A stretch of 64,000 nucleotides of DNA from Tilletiopsis washingtonensis. Taxonomy: Eukaryota; Basidiomycota; Exobasidiomycetes; Entylomatales. Shown piece after piece: positions 9,577 through 20,218 of this stretch. The stretch spans positions 1,028,751-1,092,750 of the forward strand of contig NW_020311998.1 in NCBI RefSeq assembly GCF_003144115.1. The letters run 5' to 3'. Under the pieces are notes generated by a model that saw only the letters and a list, made by a program, of their open reading frames with translations, made no database searches and had not been told where the DNA came from. Position 1 is the first letter of the stretch, and each line of letters begins with the position of its first letter. The position numbers and the translations under genes were made by a program.

Positions 9577-12500
9577 ATGGCGGTGAGTCGTCTGCTGCGC
9601 TGACCCCTGCTGCTCCTGCTGAGCGCTGCCGCAGGACTCGACCTCGGCGCAGATCGCCGATGTGCTGGCGCGCGTGCAGGTGCAGCGCAAGCACATGGAG
9701 GCCGCACAGAACCTGCGCGGCCTCACGTCGAACCAGGACGTGATCCGCAACGCCGAGGCGCAGATCCGCGAGGCGCAGCGCAACATCTCCTACCTCGAAG
9801 AGTCGCTGCGCAGCCTGCAGGGGCGCCGCAGCAGCGGCGTGCCGTCGAGCGCCTCGTCCGGCGCGCCCGGCTCCGCCAGTGGCGCCGACGGCTCCAGCTG
9901 GACGGGCGCATCGACGGCCAGCTTCGGCAGCCTCAGCGCGCCCGGCGCGCGCCAGTTTCCCGGCGACAGCTCGAGCAGCTACCTCGGCAGCTCGGCGGGC
10001 AGCGCGCGCTACGAGGAGCGCCCCGCGCCGCCGCCCAAGCACGGCGCCGAGCCGGGCTACGGGCCGCCGGGCAGCGCCGGCTATGCGCCGCAGGGCAGCG
10101 CCGACTGGCGCCCGGCGCCCATCGGCCGCATGGGCACGAGTGCGCGCAAGCAGTACACGAATCTGGGTGAGCAGCGCGTGCGGCGTGCTGTGCTGTCGCC
10201 GCGCTGAGCCCTGCCGCAGATCTGATCAAGTACGACACGCCGCACACGACGGCCAAGATCTCGCGCATGCTTCACCAGCTCGAGTTCAAGCTGCAGATCG
10301 AGCGGCAGATGAAGCTCGGCATCGACAAGATGGCCAAGCTGTACAGCGTCGAGGGCGACCGCAAGAGCAAGAACGACGCCGAGTCGAAGCGCGTCGAGAG
10401 CGAAAAGAAGATCATGCTGCTGGGCCAGAGCCTGAAGCGCTACAAGCAGCTGCACGTCATGGACGACGCCAGCGAGGATGACGGTGAGTGGCGCGGTGAT
10501 TCGCGCCCCGCTTGCGCCTAACCCCCACCGCAGGCTCGGAGGACCGCCGGCCGAATCTGCGCAAGCCGCTCTCGGGCACGCTGCAGGTCTCGGTGCGCAG
10601 CGCGCGCGACATTGACCACACGCCGACGCCGCGCATCGGGCGCAGCGTGCGCGAGTCGACCGTCGTCGTCAAGGTCGAGGACACGCCGCGGGCGCGCACG
10701 CACCCGTCGCGCACCGACCGCTGGCAGGAGGACTTTGAGGTGGCCGTCGACAATGCCAACGAGATCGAAGTGACGGTGTACGACCGCGTGGGCACGTCGA
10801 TGCCCGTGCCCGTCGGCATGCTGTGGATCCGCATCTCGGACATCGTCGAGGAGCTGCGCAAGAAGAAGTTCGGCCAGGTGGCGACCTTCCACGGCAACCC
10901 GGCCGGCGCCGCGGGCTGGGTCACGGCCGAGGACGTCGGCCAGGCGCCCGATGGCGGCGGCGCGGGCGGCATCGGCGGCGGTGGCAGCGGGCAGGACATG
11001 TCCTTCCACAACGGGCCCGCCGGACAGCCCGTGCCGCTGGGCCCGACCTCAGAAGGCGTCGAGGCGTGGTTTGCCGTCGAGCCAGCGGGCGCCATCTTCC
11101 TGCGGCTCAATTTTGTCAAGCAAAACGTGCGCAAGCGGCCGTACGACGCGCGCCTCGGCCGCCAGGGCGCCGTGCGCAAGCGCAAGGAGGACGTCGCCGA
11201 GATCAACGGGCACAAGTTCATCAGCCGGCAGTTCTACCAGATCATCCGCTGCGCCCTCTGCGGCGAGCTGCTGCTCAACGCCGCCGGCTCGCAGTGCGAG
11301 GACTGCCGGTACACGTGCCACAAGAAGTGCGCGCAGAAGGTGGTGACAAAGTGCATCAGCAAGAGCAACGCCGAGGCGGTGAGTCGCAGCAGCACAGGTC
11401 TCATGAGTCGGGACACTGACGTCCACGCAGGACCGCGACGAGGTCAAGATCAAGCACCGCATCCCGCACCGCTTCGTGCCGCTCACGAACATCGGCGCCA
11501 ACTGGTGCTGCCACTGCGGCTACATCCTGCCGCTTGGCCGCAAGAACGCGCGCAAGTGCACGGGTGAGTGGCGCGGCGCGCGCTTCTCACCCCTCGCTCA
11601 CTCATCTCCCTGCAGAGTGCGACATTACCACGCACAGCGACTGCGCACATCTTGTGCCGGACCTGTGCGGCATGTCGATGGAGCTCGCGAACCAGCTGCT
11701 CGCCGACATGGAGGCGATCGACCGCGTCAAGTCGTCCGCCAAGACTCCGCAGAGCGGGTCCTTTGGCGCGCTGCCGCCGTCGACGCCGGCTGTGCAGCAG
11801 CAGTACCAGCAGCGGCCACCCGCGCCGGCGCAGGCGCAGGCTCCGCAGCCGTACCAGCCGCCGCCGCCGCCGCCGCAGCAGCAACATCAGCAGATGCAGC
11901 AGCCGGCAAACGGCGGCCGGCCGCCAGTGGGCCGCGTGCCTGCGCCTGCGCCCGAGGGCCGCATGGCCGGCCTCGAGCAGCAGACGGCGCAGATGGGCCT
12001 CGGTCGCGGTCACCTCGAGCAAGGGCCGGGCGCGCCGCCCGCCGCATACCCGCAGCAGCCGCCGCAGCAGGCCTTCCAGCAGCAGCAGCCGCCAGCGCAG
12101 GCCGGGCCGATGGGCGGCCGGCCCGCGCCGCCGCCGGCATCAGCCGCGCCATCCGATGCCTTCGTGAGTCGTTTCCTGCCGCACTCCAGCCCTGCCACTC
12201 ACTCTTCGCAGGCTGCGTCGAAGCCGCCACGGCCTCTGCCGCAGCAGCCGGGCAGCGAGCTGCGCCACTCTGCGGCGCCGTCGAGCTCGTCGTCGATCTC
12301 GAGCGCCGCGGGCGCCGGCGCCGTCGTGGCGCGCCCGCCGATGGGCGTGCCGGCCCACTCGGCCACGTCGCTGGCCACGCTCGGCACCGACCAGGCGGCG
12401 CGCAACGTGGCGTCGTCGAAGCGCAAGATCGGCCTCAACGACTTCAACTTCCTCGCCGTGCTGGGCAAGGGCAACTTTGGCAAGGTCATGCTGGCCGAGG

Positions 12501-13716
12501 AGAAGAAGAGCGGCTACCTGTACGCCATCAAGGTGCTGAAGAAGGAGTTCATCATCGAGAACGACGAGGTCGAGAGGTGCGTGCAGTGGCAGGTCTGCAG
12601 AGCATTAGCTGACTCCCTCGCAGCACCAAGTCGGAGAAGCGCGTGTTTCTCGCCGCCGCGCGCGAGCGCCACCCGTTCCTGCTCGGGCTGCACTCGTGCT
12701 TCCAGACGCAGACGCGTGTGTACTTTGTCATGGAGTACGTCAGCGGCGGCGACCTCATGCTGCACATCCAGCGCGAGCAGTTTACGCCGCGGCGCGCCAA
12801 GTTCTACGCCGCCGAGGTGCTGCTGGCGCTCGAATACTTCCACAAGCAGGGCATCATCTACCGGTGGGTGGCGCAGCGCCGCACGTGTGTCGTCCGATGC
12901 TCACACGCCCCACAGCGACCTCAAGCTCGACAACATCCTGCTCACGCTCGACGGTCACGTCAAGGTCGCCGACTACGGCCTGTGCAAGGAGGAGATGTGG
13001 TACGGCAACACGACGAGCACCTTCTGCGGCACGCCCGAGTTCATGGCGCCCGAGGTGGGTCACGCCCGGGCCATGTTCGGAGACCCCCCTCGCTGATCAC
13101 CGCACTCCAGATCCTCCTCGAGCAGCGCTACGGGCGCGCCGTCGACTGGTGGGCGTTTGGCATTCTCATCTACGAGATGCTCCTCGGCCAGGCGCCGTTC
13201 CGCGGCGACGACGAGGACGAGATCTTCGATGCGATCCTCGAGGACGAGCCGCTGTACCCTATCCACATGCCGCCGGACTCGGTCAGCATCCTGCACAAGG
13301 TGAGCGATGCGATAGGAGTGCCATGCGTGGCCGCAATGCTGCCCTGCCATGCCCTGCATGTACTCACCCCGCCTGCAGCTCCTCGTGCGCGACCCCGCGC
13401 GGCGCCTCGGCTCGGGCCCCAACGATGCCGAGGAGATCAAGGCGCACCCCTTCTTCCGCGACGTCAACTGGGACGACATGTTCCACAAGCGCGTGCCGCC
13501 GCCGTTCTGCCCGACGCTCAAGAACCCCAGCGACACGAGCTGGTTCGACACGGAGGTGCGTCGGTGCTGAAGAGGCCGGGTTCTGCACAGTGCTGACTTG
13601 CTCTCCCACAGTTCACCAGCGAGAAGCCGACGCTGACGCCGGTGCACAGCGTGCTGAGCGACCAGGACCAGGCCGAGTTCAAGTCGTTCAGCTGGACTGC
13701 ACCGCACGTCGGCTAG
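9577..13716 (+). CDS. PKC1: Protein kinase C, cell-wall integrity type
   Basis: Twelve exons give 1180 aa. Exon 1 holds only Met-Ala (9577-9582), then 9635-10166, 10220-10483, 10534-11378, 11431-11563, 11616-12163, 12212-12576, 12624-12863, 12916-13054, 13111-13299, 13379-13555 and 13612-13716. Domain order is fungal Pkc1: HR1a (about 3-75) and HR1b (about 180-265), which bind Rho1; C2 (about 275-385); two C1 zinc fingers (about 495-543 and 553-610); a Gln/Pro-rich linker; and an AGC kinase domain (about 853-1112). Visible motifs are LGKGNFGKV, the lysine in [16 protein letters not shown], the fungal DYG variant of DFG, the activation loop [14 protein letters not shown], and a tail with a turn motif (LTPVHS) and hydrophobic motif (FKSFSW). 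It acts above the MAPK cascade for wall integrity. Nothing looks broken. Confidence 0.96.
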
Positions 13717-14272
13717 GCGCCGCGCCTGCCCTGCCCTGCCGCTGCGCCTCGCTGCCGCGGCGCGCCCCTCGTCTCCACTCCCGCCTGTGCCCGCATGTGT
13801 CCCGCGCCTGCCCAACCATCACGATCTGTAGCTTGTCGCATGTGTGTGGAGGGGGCGAGTGTTGCGCGCAATCAGACTTTGAGAAGCGCACGCATCGCCG
13901 CGCGGTGCCTTGGCAGCGCTGCGCAGCCACGCCGCGCGCCAGCCGCCGGCACGCCGCGGCGCGGCAGGACACGCGCGCGCCAGGGGCCGCTTCGCCTTCG
14001 CGCTTCTCACCACCACCGTCCGCCGCTCCACCTCTCGCCAGGCCACTCGCCGCCGCCGCACCGCCGCCCGCCCACCCATCTCCCGCAGAGGCGTGCGCTG
14101 CCGGCGCCCAGCCTCGCGCCGCCGCGTGCCCAGCATTCCGTCGTCGTACTCCCGCGTGCCGTCGTCGTCGTCGCCGCCGCCGCCGCCGTCGCCCTCGCCC
14201 GGCCCGTCGTCGCGCCGCACCGACTCGCTCGCCCTCGTCTCGGCCGAGGCCGGCCTGCTTGCCGCGTCGCTG
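13717..14272. other. Intergenic, PKC1 3' end to GDPase leader
   Basis: It contains a CACCACCACC leader motif at 14008-14017. A stop-free Ser/Pro-rich stretch in the frame of the next gene covers about 14130-14272 but has no ATG. Confidence 0.55.
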
Positions 14273-16266
14273 ATGCGCCCCGCCAAGAGCATGGCGCGCC
14301 TGCCGCTCTCGCCGCGGCGCCTCGTGCTGCTCGTGCTGGCGCTCGGCGTCGCCGCGCTGCTCCTCCTCTCGCCCACGCGCCGCTACGTCGAGGACCGCGG
14401 GCGCGCCGCCTGGGTCGCCGCCAACGAGCGCGTGCAGGACCTCGACATGCAGCGCCTCGCCATTCCCGAGCTCCACTGGGGCAGCGCCTGGCGCGGCGGC
14501 GCCGCCGGCGACGTGCTGGCCAACGTGCGTGCGCCGCCCGCGCCGCACGCCGACCCGCTCCGGACGACGCGCTGCGCCGACAACGGCGGGCGCTTCACCG
14601 ATGCGCGCGGCAACCCGCGGCCCGTCGTGCAGTACGGCGTCATGATCGATGCGGGCAGCACGGGCAGCCGGGTGCACGTGTACAAGGTGTGTAGCGCAAG
14701 AAGAGAGCTTGCCACTGGCGCTGGCCGAGCTCTGCCGACTGCGCGGCTGCTTGCGCTGGCACTGCTGACACGCCCATGCGCAGTTCAACTACTGCAACGC
14801 CGCGCCCGAGCTCGAGTCGGAAGTCTTTGAGATGATCAAGGGCGGCCTCTCGTCCTTCAACGGACGGCCATCGGCCGCCGCCGACTCGCTGCGCCCGCTG
14901 CTGGTCACGGCGCTCAGGGCCGTGCCGGCGTCGCTGCAGAAGTGCACGCCCATCTCCGTCAAGGCGACGGCCGGCCTGCGCCTGCTCGGCGCGCAGCAGG
15001 CGCAGGACATCCTCGCCGCCGTGCGCCACATGCTCGAGAGCGAGTTTCCCTTTCCCATCGCCGACGGCCGCGCCGGCGAGCGCAAGGGCGTGCAGATCAT
15101 GGAGGGCCGCGACGAGGGCGTCTTTGCGTGGATCACCGTCAACTACCTGCTCAACCGCATCGGCGCCGGCGGGCCGGCCGACGCGCCGCCAAAGACGGCC
15201 GCGGTGATGGACCTCGGCGGCGCCAGCACGCAGATTGTGTTTGAGCCGACACCGGGCAGCGGGCCGATGCCGCCGGGCGCGCACGTCTACACGCTGAACG
15301 GTGAGTGCGCCAGGCCCCAGCTCCATGCGCACGGCTCACGCCCGGCCCAGACTTTGGCGGGCGTTCGTATACGCTCTACCAGAACTCGTACCTCGGCTAC
15401 GGCCTCATGCAGGCGCGCCGCAGCATCAACGCGCTCGCCACGTTCAGCCACGCCCTCTCGCGGCCGGCGGCGGTGCACCTCGGCCCGGCGCGCGGCAACG
15501 GCCTCAACGGCACGTCGGCGAGCAAGCCGCGCATCCCGTCGCCGTGCTTTGCGCTCGGCACGTCCAAGGCCGCGCAGGTCGTCGTGCCCGGCCTCGAGGG
15601 CGACGTCGACGTCGAGCTGGTCGGCAGCACGGGCGGGTTTGCGGCGTGCCGGCGGCTCGTCGAGGTCATGATGGACAAGGACGCGTGAGTGCTGTGGATC
15701 TCGCTCGCTTCTGCAGAGCAGCAGGCGTCGCTCGCCCCTGCAGGGCAGCAGGCGTCTCGGACGCATCTGCTGACGCACCTCCCGCCAGCTCGTGCGCACA
15801 GATGCCGTGCAGCTTCGCCGGCGTCTACCAGCCATCCCTCATGCAGTCCTTCACCGACTCGCCCATCGTAGCCCTCTCGTACTTCTACGACCGCCTCGAG
15901 CCGCTCGGCCTCAACGGCACGTTCAGCATCCAGACGCTCGCCAAGCTCGCCGAGGACGTCTGCTCGCCGCCCGAGACGTGGGCGCAGCGCTTCCCCGCCG
16001 ACAAGTACCCGCACGCACTCGCCGAGCTGCGCGACCGGCCAGAGTACTGCCTCGACCTCACCTTCCAGCACGCGCTCCTCAGCCTCGGCTATGACCTGAG
16101 TCCGGCACGCTCCGTCACCGTCGCCAAGAAGCTCGCCGGGTCAGAGCTGGGCTGGTGCGCCGGCGCGCAGCTCATGGCGGTGAGTTGCGCCCGCTGCACA
16201 TCGGGAATCGCTGCTCACTACCCTCCTCCGCAGCTCGACGAAGAGGGCCTGATCTGCAGAGCATGA
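14273..16266 (+). CDS. GDA1: Golgi guanosine-diphosphatase (GDA1/CD39 family)
   Basis: Five exons (14273-14686, 14784-15300, 15351-15684, 15789-16179, 16234-16266) give 562 aa. It hydrolyses GDP to GMP in the Golgi lumen, which drives GDP-mannose import for glycosylation. A single N-terminal membrane anchor (about 17-33) gives type II topology. All four apyrase-conserved regions appear: DAGSTGSR (about 125), ATAGLR, the EGVFAW region (about 255), and DLGGAST (about 280). I chose the ATG at 14273 as the first in frame. The frame stays open upstream through a Ser/Pro-rich segment with no ATG, so an unseen upstream exon or a non-AUG start could lengthen the cytosolic tail. The last exon encodes only 10 residues plus the stop. 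Confidence 0.93.
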
Positions 16267-17170
16267 GTCGGCGGCGGCGATCACATAGATAGCAGCACAG
16301 CTCAATGGAATGCAGTCTCTTCTCGCTGCCGTGTCTCGCGCTGCGGCAGCGCTCGCGCAGCATTGTGCGCTCTCCTTCTCGCGCGCTGCAGCAGCCCTCG
16401 CTTCACTCTTGGCAGCAGGCTGCGCATCACCGGCAATGTCTCTGCGCCGTTCGGCAAGAGAGAGCATCATGCGCGCGGAATCTCTGACTCGAGCGCTTGC
16501 CAGAGCGACGTCAGGGCGTTGTTCTACGCGTGGGCACAGAACGGCACCCTGCCGCCGTTCTGCGCGCCGCGCGACGGCTGCGCGCGCCCCGAAACGCCCG
16601 CCGAGGCGCGCCCGCCGAGCTGCTGCGCCCGTCGCTTGGCCCCTGCCGCCTCACACCTCCGTCGTTGTCAACAAGATACAAAGTACAAGGCGGAACAGTG
16701 GGTGGCTCATAGTACAGAAGGTGCTCGACGCTGATGCGGAGCGCGTGATCAAGAGAAGACGTCGTGGGCTGAGCGGGCGCGGCGCGCTTGCGCGCAGGCG
16801 CTCGACGGCGCGCCCTGCGGCGCTGGTGCTACAGCGGCTGCTGCGCCGCACGCTTGGCGGGAGGAGAGGGCGTGGGTGAGGCACGTTCGGTGCGCTTGCG
16901 CGAATCGCTCGAGTCGGGCACGGCCATCGGAGGGCAGCAAAGGCGCCGTGCTGAGAGGGCCGAGCGTCGGGCGTGTCAAAGCGCCGGCAGCGGATGCAGG
17001 AGGCATCGCGAAGGCGGGCAGGCCGAGCGTGTCGCGCGGCAGGCAAGCCGAGGGGCCGGCGGCCGCCATCGGAGGAGGCATCGGGAAGCCGGACAGGCTG
17101 AGCGCCTCACGCAGCAGGCAAGCCGACGTCTTGGGCTCTGTGCCACGCGCTTGGAACAATTGTGCGCACC
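16267..17170. other. CpG-rich gene-free segment before island 1
   Basis: Downstream of GDA1. Short open frames occur on both strands without recognisable domains. A minus-strand frame at 16749-17198 holds a two-copy 25-residue repeat and is listed separately. Confidence 0.5.
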
Positions 17171-17198
17171 GTTGCTTGCCAGCTCCTTCAGAATGCAA
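16749..17198 (-). CDS. Possible small or partial ORF with an internal peptide repeat
   Basis: An open frame of 149 codons on the minus strand. It contains two copies of a 25-residue unit, roughly LLREALSLSGFPMPP and LPRDTLGLPAFAMPP, in a Pro/Ala/Leu-rich context. No known domain. Its 5' end lies at the exact edge of the CpG-depleted island, so it could be the tail of an older gene now lost in the island. It could equally be a chance frame in GC-rich DNA. Confidence 0.2.
   Translation of the reverse strand: MHSEGAGKQRCAQLFQARGTEPKTSACLLREALSLSGFPMPPPMAAAGPSACLPRDTLGLPAFAMPPASAAGALTRPTLGPLSTAPLLPSDGRARLERFAQAHRTCLTHALSSRQACGAAAAVAPAPQGAPSSACAQARRARSAHDVFS
16998..17126. repeat. Two-copy 75-bp tandem repeat
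   Basis: A unit starting AGGAGGCATCG at 16998 recurs at 17073. Both copies end in GGCAGGCAAGCCGA-like sequence after about 54 bp. The 75-bp period is divisible by three. Confidence 0.7.
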
Positions 17199-18215
17199 GT
17201 TTAGCAGTCTGCATGCACTGTCATAGGCCCTTGGGCGTGTGGCACAGCTAGCAATTGCACCTGAACCTTGGCTGTTTGCACACTACTGCGCCCCTTTTGG
17301 CCTGCTATAGCTAGTCCTGCAGCATGGTCAGGTTCAGAACAACTTGCAGGGATGTATGACTGGGGGCTGAGCGTGCCTCACTGTCCTCTGGTAGTCTGCT
17401 CCTGACTGACTTGCCCATGCTCTTGCACATGATGGGAGCGCCAAGCACAGGGCTACTTCTGCTCTTGCTGCTGGAGCTGCAACTCCAACAGGGACATGCC
17501 CAAGCTGAGCCATTGCGCACACATGTCAACCAGATCTGCATTGGTCTGCGCAGCAGCTTGTTGGCAACATTTGCGTGTTTATTGACCTGTGCAATCAGCG
17601 CAGCCTGACAGCATCTGCATCCATGGCCTCAGAGGACAACAGCGCTGCAGCTGTCCACAGAGCAGAGGACAGTGCTGCTGCTGCCATTGTTGCAGTAGCT
17701 ACTCTCCCCCATGCAGCGCGCAAGCTGCTGCAGGCCGGCCCCACCCCCACTGCCACAGATCCTTGCACATCCTTCTACTCTGCCACATGCGCTGTGCTGC
17801 TCAGCCAGTGCCTTGGACTGCTCATTCTTTCGCCTACTGGCATGCCTGCAGCAATGGCGCCCCTGACAACAGTGCAAACAAGCGCAATCTTACGTCAAAT
17901 GCCAGGTTCTTGCTGGTGAGCCACTGCTTGAAGAGCATTGGGCTCACAAAAGTTGGCATTGTGTAGGAGACAATGCTAGCAGTGATGAATAGGCCAGGAG
18001 GTGCAGTGGCAAGAGCACAGAAGTGTGCAGGCTTCCCTTATAAGCCTGCCAGCCAGGCTTCCCTGCGCAGCCTGTGCGCTGCCACCTGTCCTGCCTGTGT
18101 CTGGCCACAAGCAAAGAACAGAGAAGCTGCTTTAACCCCACAGGGCCGTACAGTTGGATGATTATGTGCTTGCTTTGGCCTCCAGCTCACGCTAATGCTA
18201 CAATCAAAGCCAGGG

Positions 18216-18293
18216 CAGACATAGAGAGGGGCCATGTGCGCTCTCTGCACATGCCAGACATAGAGAGGGGCTATGTGCGCTTGCTGCACATGC
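18216..18293. repeat. Tandem duplication, 39-bp unit
   Basis: Two adjacent copies (18216-18254 and 18255-18293) of a unit starting CAGACATAGAGAGGGG differ at only a few positions. Confidence 0.85.
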
Positions 18294-18540
18294 ATCTGGC
18301 GCTTGCAGGCAACCCTCTGCGCTAGCTTGCACTTCTAGACATTTGCAGGGGCATGTTAGCAAGACAGAAATGCAGCCAGTGAGACCAGATGAACAGGTAT
18401 TGACTTCACCAGAAGCTGCTGCTGGTGATGAGGCCTGCTTTTGCATCACCCTGCAAAGCAGTTGCCAGTGGCATGCAGTCCAAGTTCCACTTGCCGCCTG
18501 CCAGAACCCAATTCCCACCGGAATAGCAGCACAGAGAACA

Positions 18541-18598
18541 GAAGGCTGCCAGGCAGTCCACTGAGTTGAGAAGGCCGCCAGGCGGACCATTGAGTCAA
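18541..18598. repeat. Tandem duplication, 29-bp unit
   Basis: Two adjacent copies starting GAAGGCTGCCAGGCAG and GAAGGCCGCCAGGCGG. Two of the differences are C/T or G/A at CpG positions, consistent with CpG decay after duplication. Confidence 0.8.
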
Positions 18599-20182
18599 GA
18601 GTGAGAATACTGGGCTTCCTGCTTGACATGTAGGGCGTGAAGGACATGCAGAGTGCTTGAGCTGCCCTGCAGACCAAGAAAGGGTATCACAAGGCCGCCT
18701 GGCAGCGGCTGCCTGCTGTAAAGCCGCCCTGCGCTTTGCGTCTTGGTCAATGGCAAAGGGCCTGGCAATGGACACACCACAGGCAGTTGGCTGCTCCAGC
18801 TGCCTGTTGCCACTGCCATTGATGTCCCAGACGCTGAAGCTGTGACAGATTCAGTTGCTCTTGGCACCTTGCAGAACCACTAGAGGAGGTGGCAGTCAAT
18901 GCTGATGCCAACCTGGAAAGCAGCTGCAAATGCCCACTTCCAGCACCTGTGCCAGCTCTCAAATGCTGCTGTCATTGCTTTGAGCCCAGCAGACCTGCTT
19001 GGCGGTGCAGCATACTTGGCCACTGCCTGTTAGGGCCACTGCCTGTTGATGGCTCCAAGACAGCATCCAGCAAGCGCTGCGCAACCCAGCCCACATGTTT
19101 ACCAACCGCATTGTTGCCAAGCTCTGCACTTGTCTTGTTGACTGACATCATGTACACGCTGGCAAGACAACCCTGCTAGATGCCAAGATGCGCACCTGCT
19201 CTGCAAGGGGCGCTGCTCCCCTTGCGCTGCCAGAGCTGGCTTGCCTGCGCAGCCAGTGCTGGCAGGCTTCATTTGGCAAGATGCCAAGCAGCATGACAGT
19301 CACCTGCACTCCAATCTGGGCAGCTGCAGTGCAGGGCTGGTGGGCGCAGTTGCAGTGAATGCATTGAGTTCTGGGAGCAGCAGCACTTTACATACCTGGA
19401 CTAGCACATCTAGGTGCCTCCACATTGTGTTGTGTTGCATGCCTGTCCCAGCCACCACTTGCCTCCCTGCCTCTGATACACATCTCCTGCTTTGCCTTTT
19501 CTGCTGCTCTGCTCTGCAGCGCACTTGTCCTCATCTGCCCAAGTCTGGCTGTGCTGCCACACGCTGCTGCAGCACACTGCTGCTGCCATACACGCATGCT
19601 GTCTGCTTCAAGCAGACTGCTGCGTCCTTGAGGTGGCTGCTGCACACGCGCAGCCCTCTTACCCAACTGCCACACACACACACCATATCTGCTGCGGTCA
19701 TGCAGTGAGTAGGCTGTTGCTCCTTGCTCTTCCGCATTGTGCTGATGCCATGCAGCTTTGCCATTGTCAGCATGCTCTGCACTGCCATGTCAGCAACTGT
19801 GCTCTCTTTGGATGCCCTTGCCAAGCATTTTGCTGGCCACATCTGCCTTCTCCTCTCTCTAGCTGAAGTGCTGGAGTGGGCAACACCGCGCGCCTGGCCT
19901 GGAGCGCGTGTGTGTTGGAGCAATCCTTGCGCCACTCAGGGTGCCTTTAGCACAGAACATGCAACTCTGGCACCCCTGCGGTTTTCAATTCAAGTAAGCT
20001 GCTGCGTACTGGTCCCATATCCTGCGCTGGCTTTCTGGGCAATTTTTATTGACAAAGACGCATACCCCTCAGCCGTCAGCTTGCAAGTCAAGCGCTCAAC
20101 TTCAATATGTAGATGATGTCCTCAGCTGCGTACGTTGTGGCCTTTTGCCTCCCTTTTTGCTCTGCCAGATGGCCAGAAAGCA

Positions 20183-20218
20183 TGACGTCATTTGGTGCAT
20201 ATGCACCAAATGATGTCA
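20183..20218. repeat. Near-perfect 36-bp palindrome with a CRE-like TGACGTCA
   Basis: Left arm TGACGTCATTTGGTGCAT (20183-20200) and right arm ATGCACCAAATGATGTCA (20201-20218) are inverted repeats with one mismatch and no spacer. The mismatch is TGACGTCA against TGATGTCA, a C-to-T change at a CpG. Confidence 0.9.

Noticed and set aside
12988-12996. PKC1 inactivation because DFG reads DYG
   Set aside because: DYG is the usual form in fungal Pkc1; all other kinase motifs are intact.
13910-14830. GDPase start at 13910
   Set aside because: This would use a TTG codon far upstream. The leader between contains a CACCACC motif and no ATG; 14273 is the first ATG.
18216-18293. CRISPR-like array
   Set aside because: Only two directly adjacent copies with no spacers, in a eukaryote.
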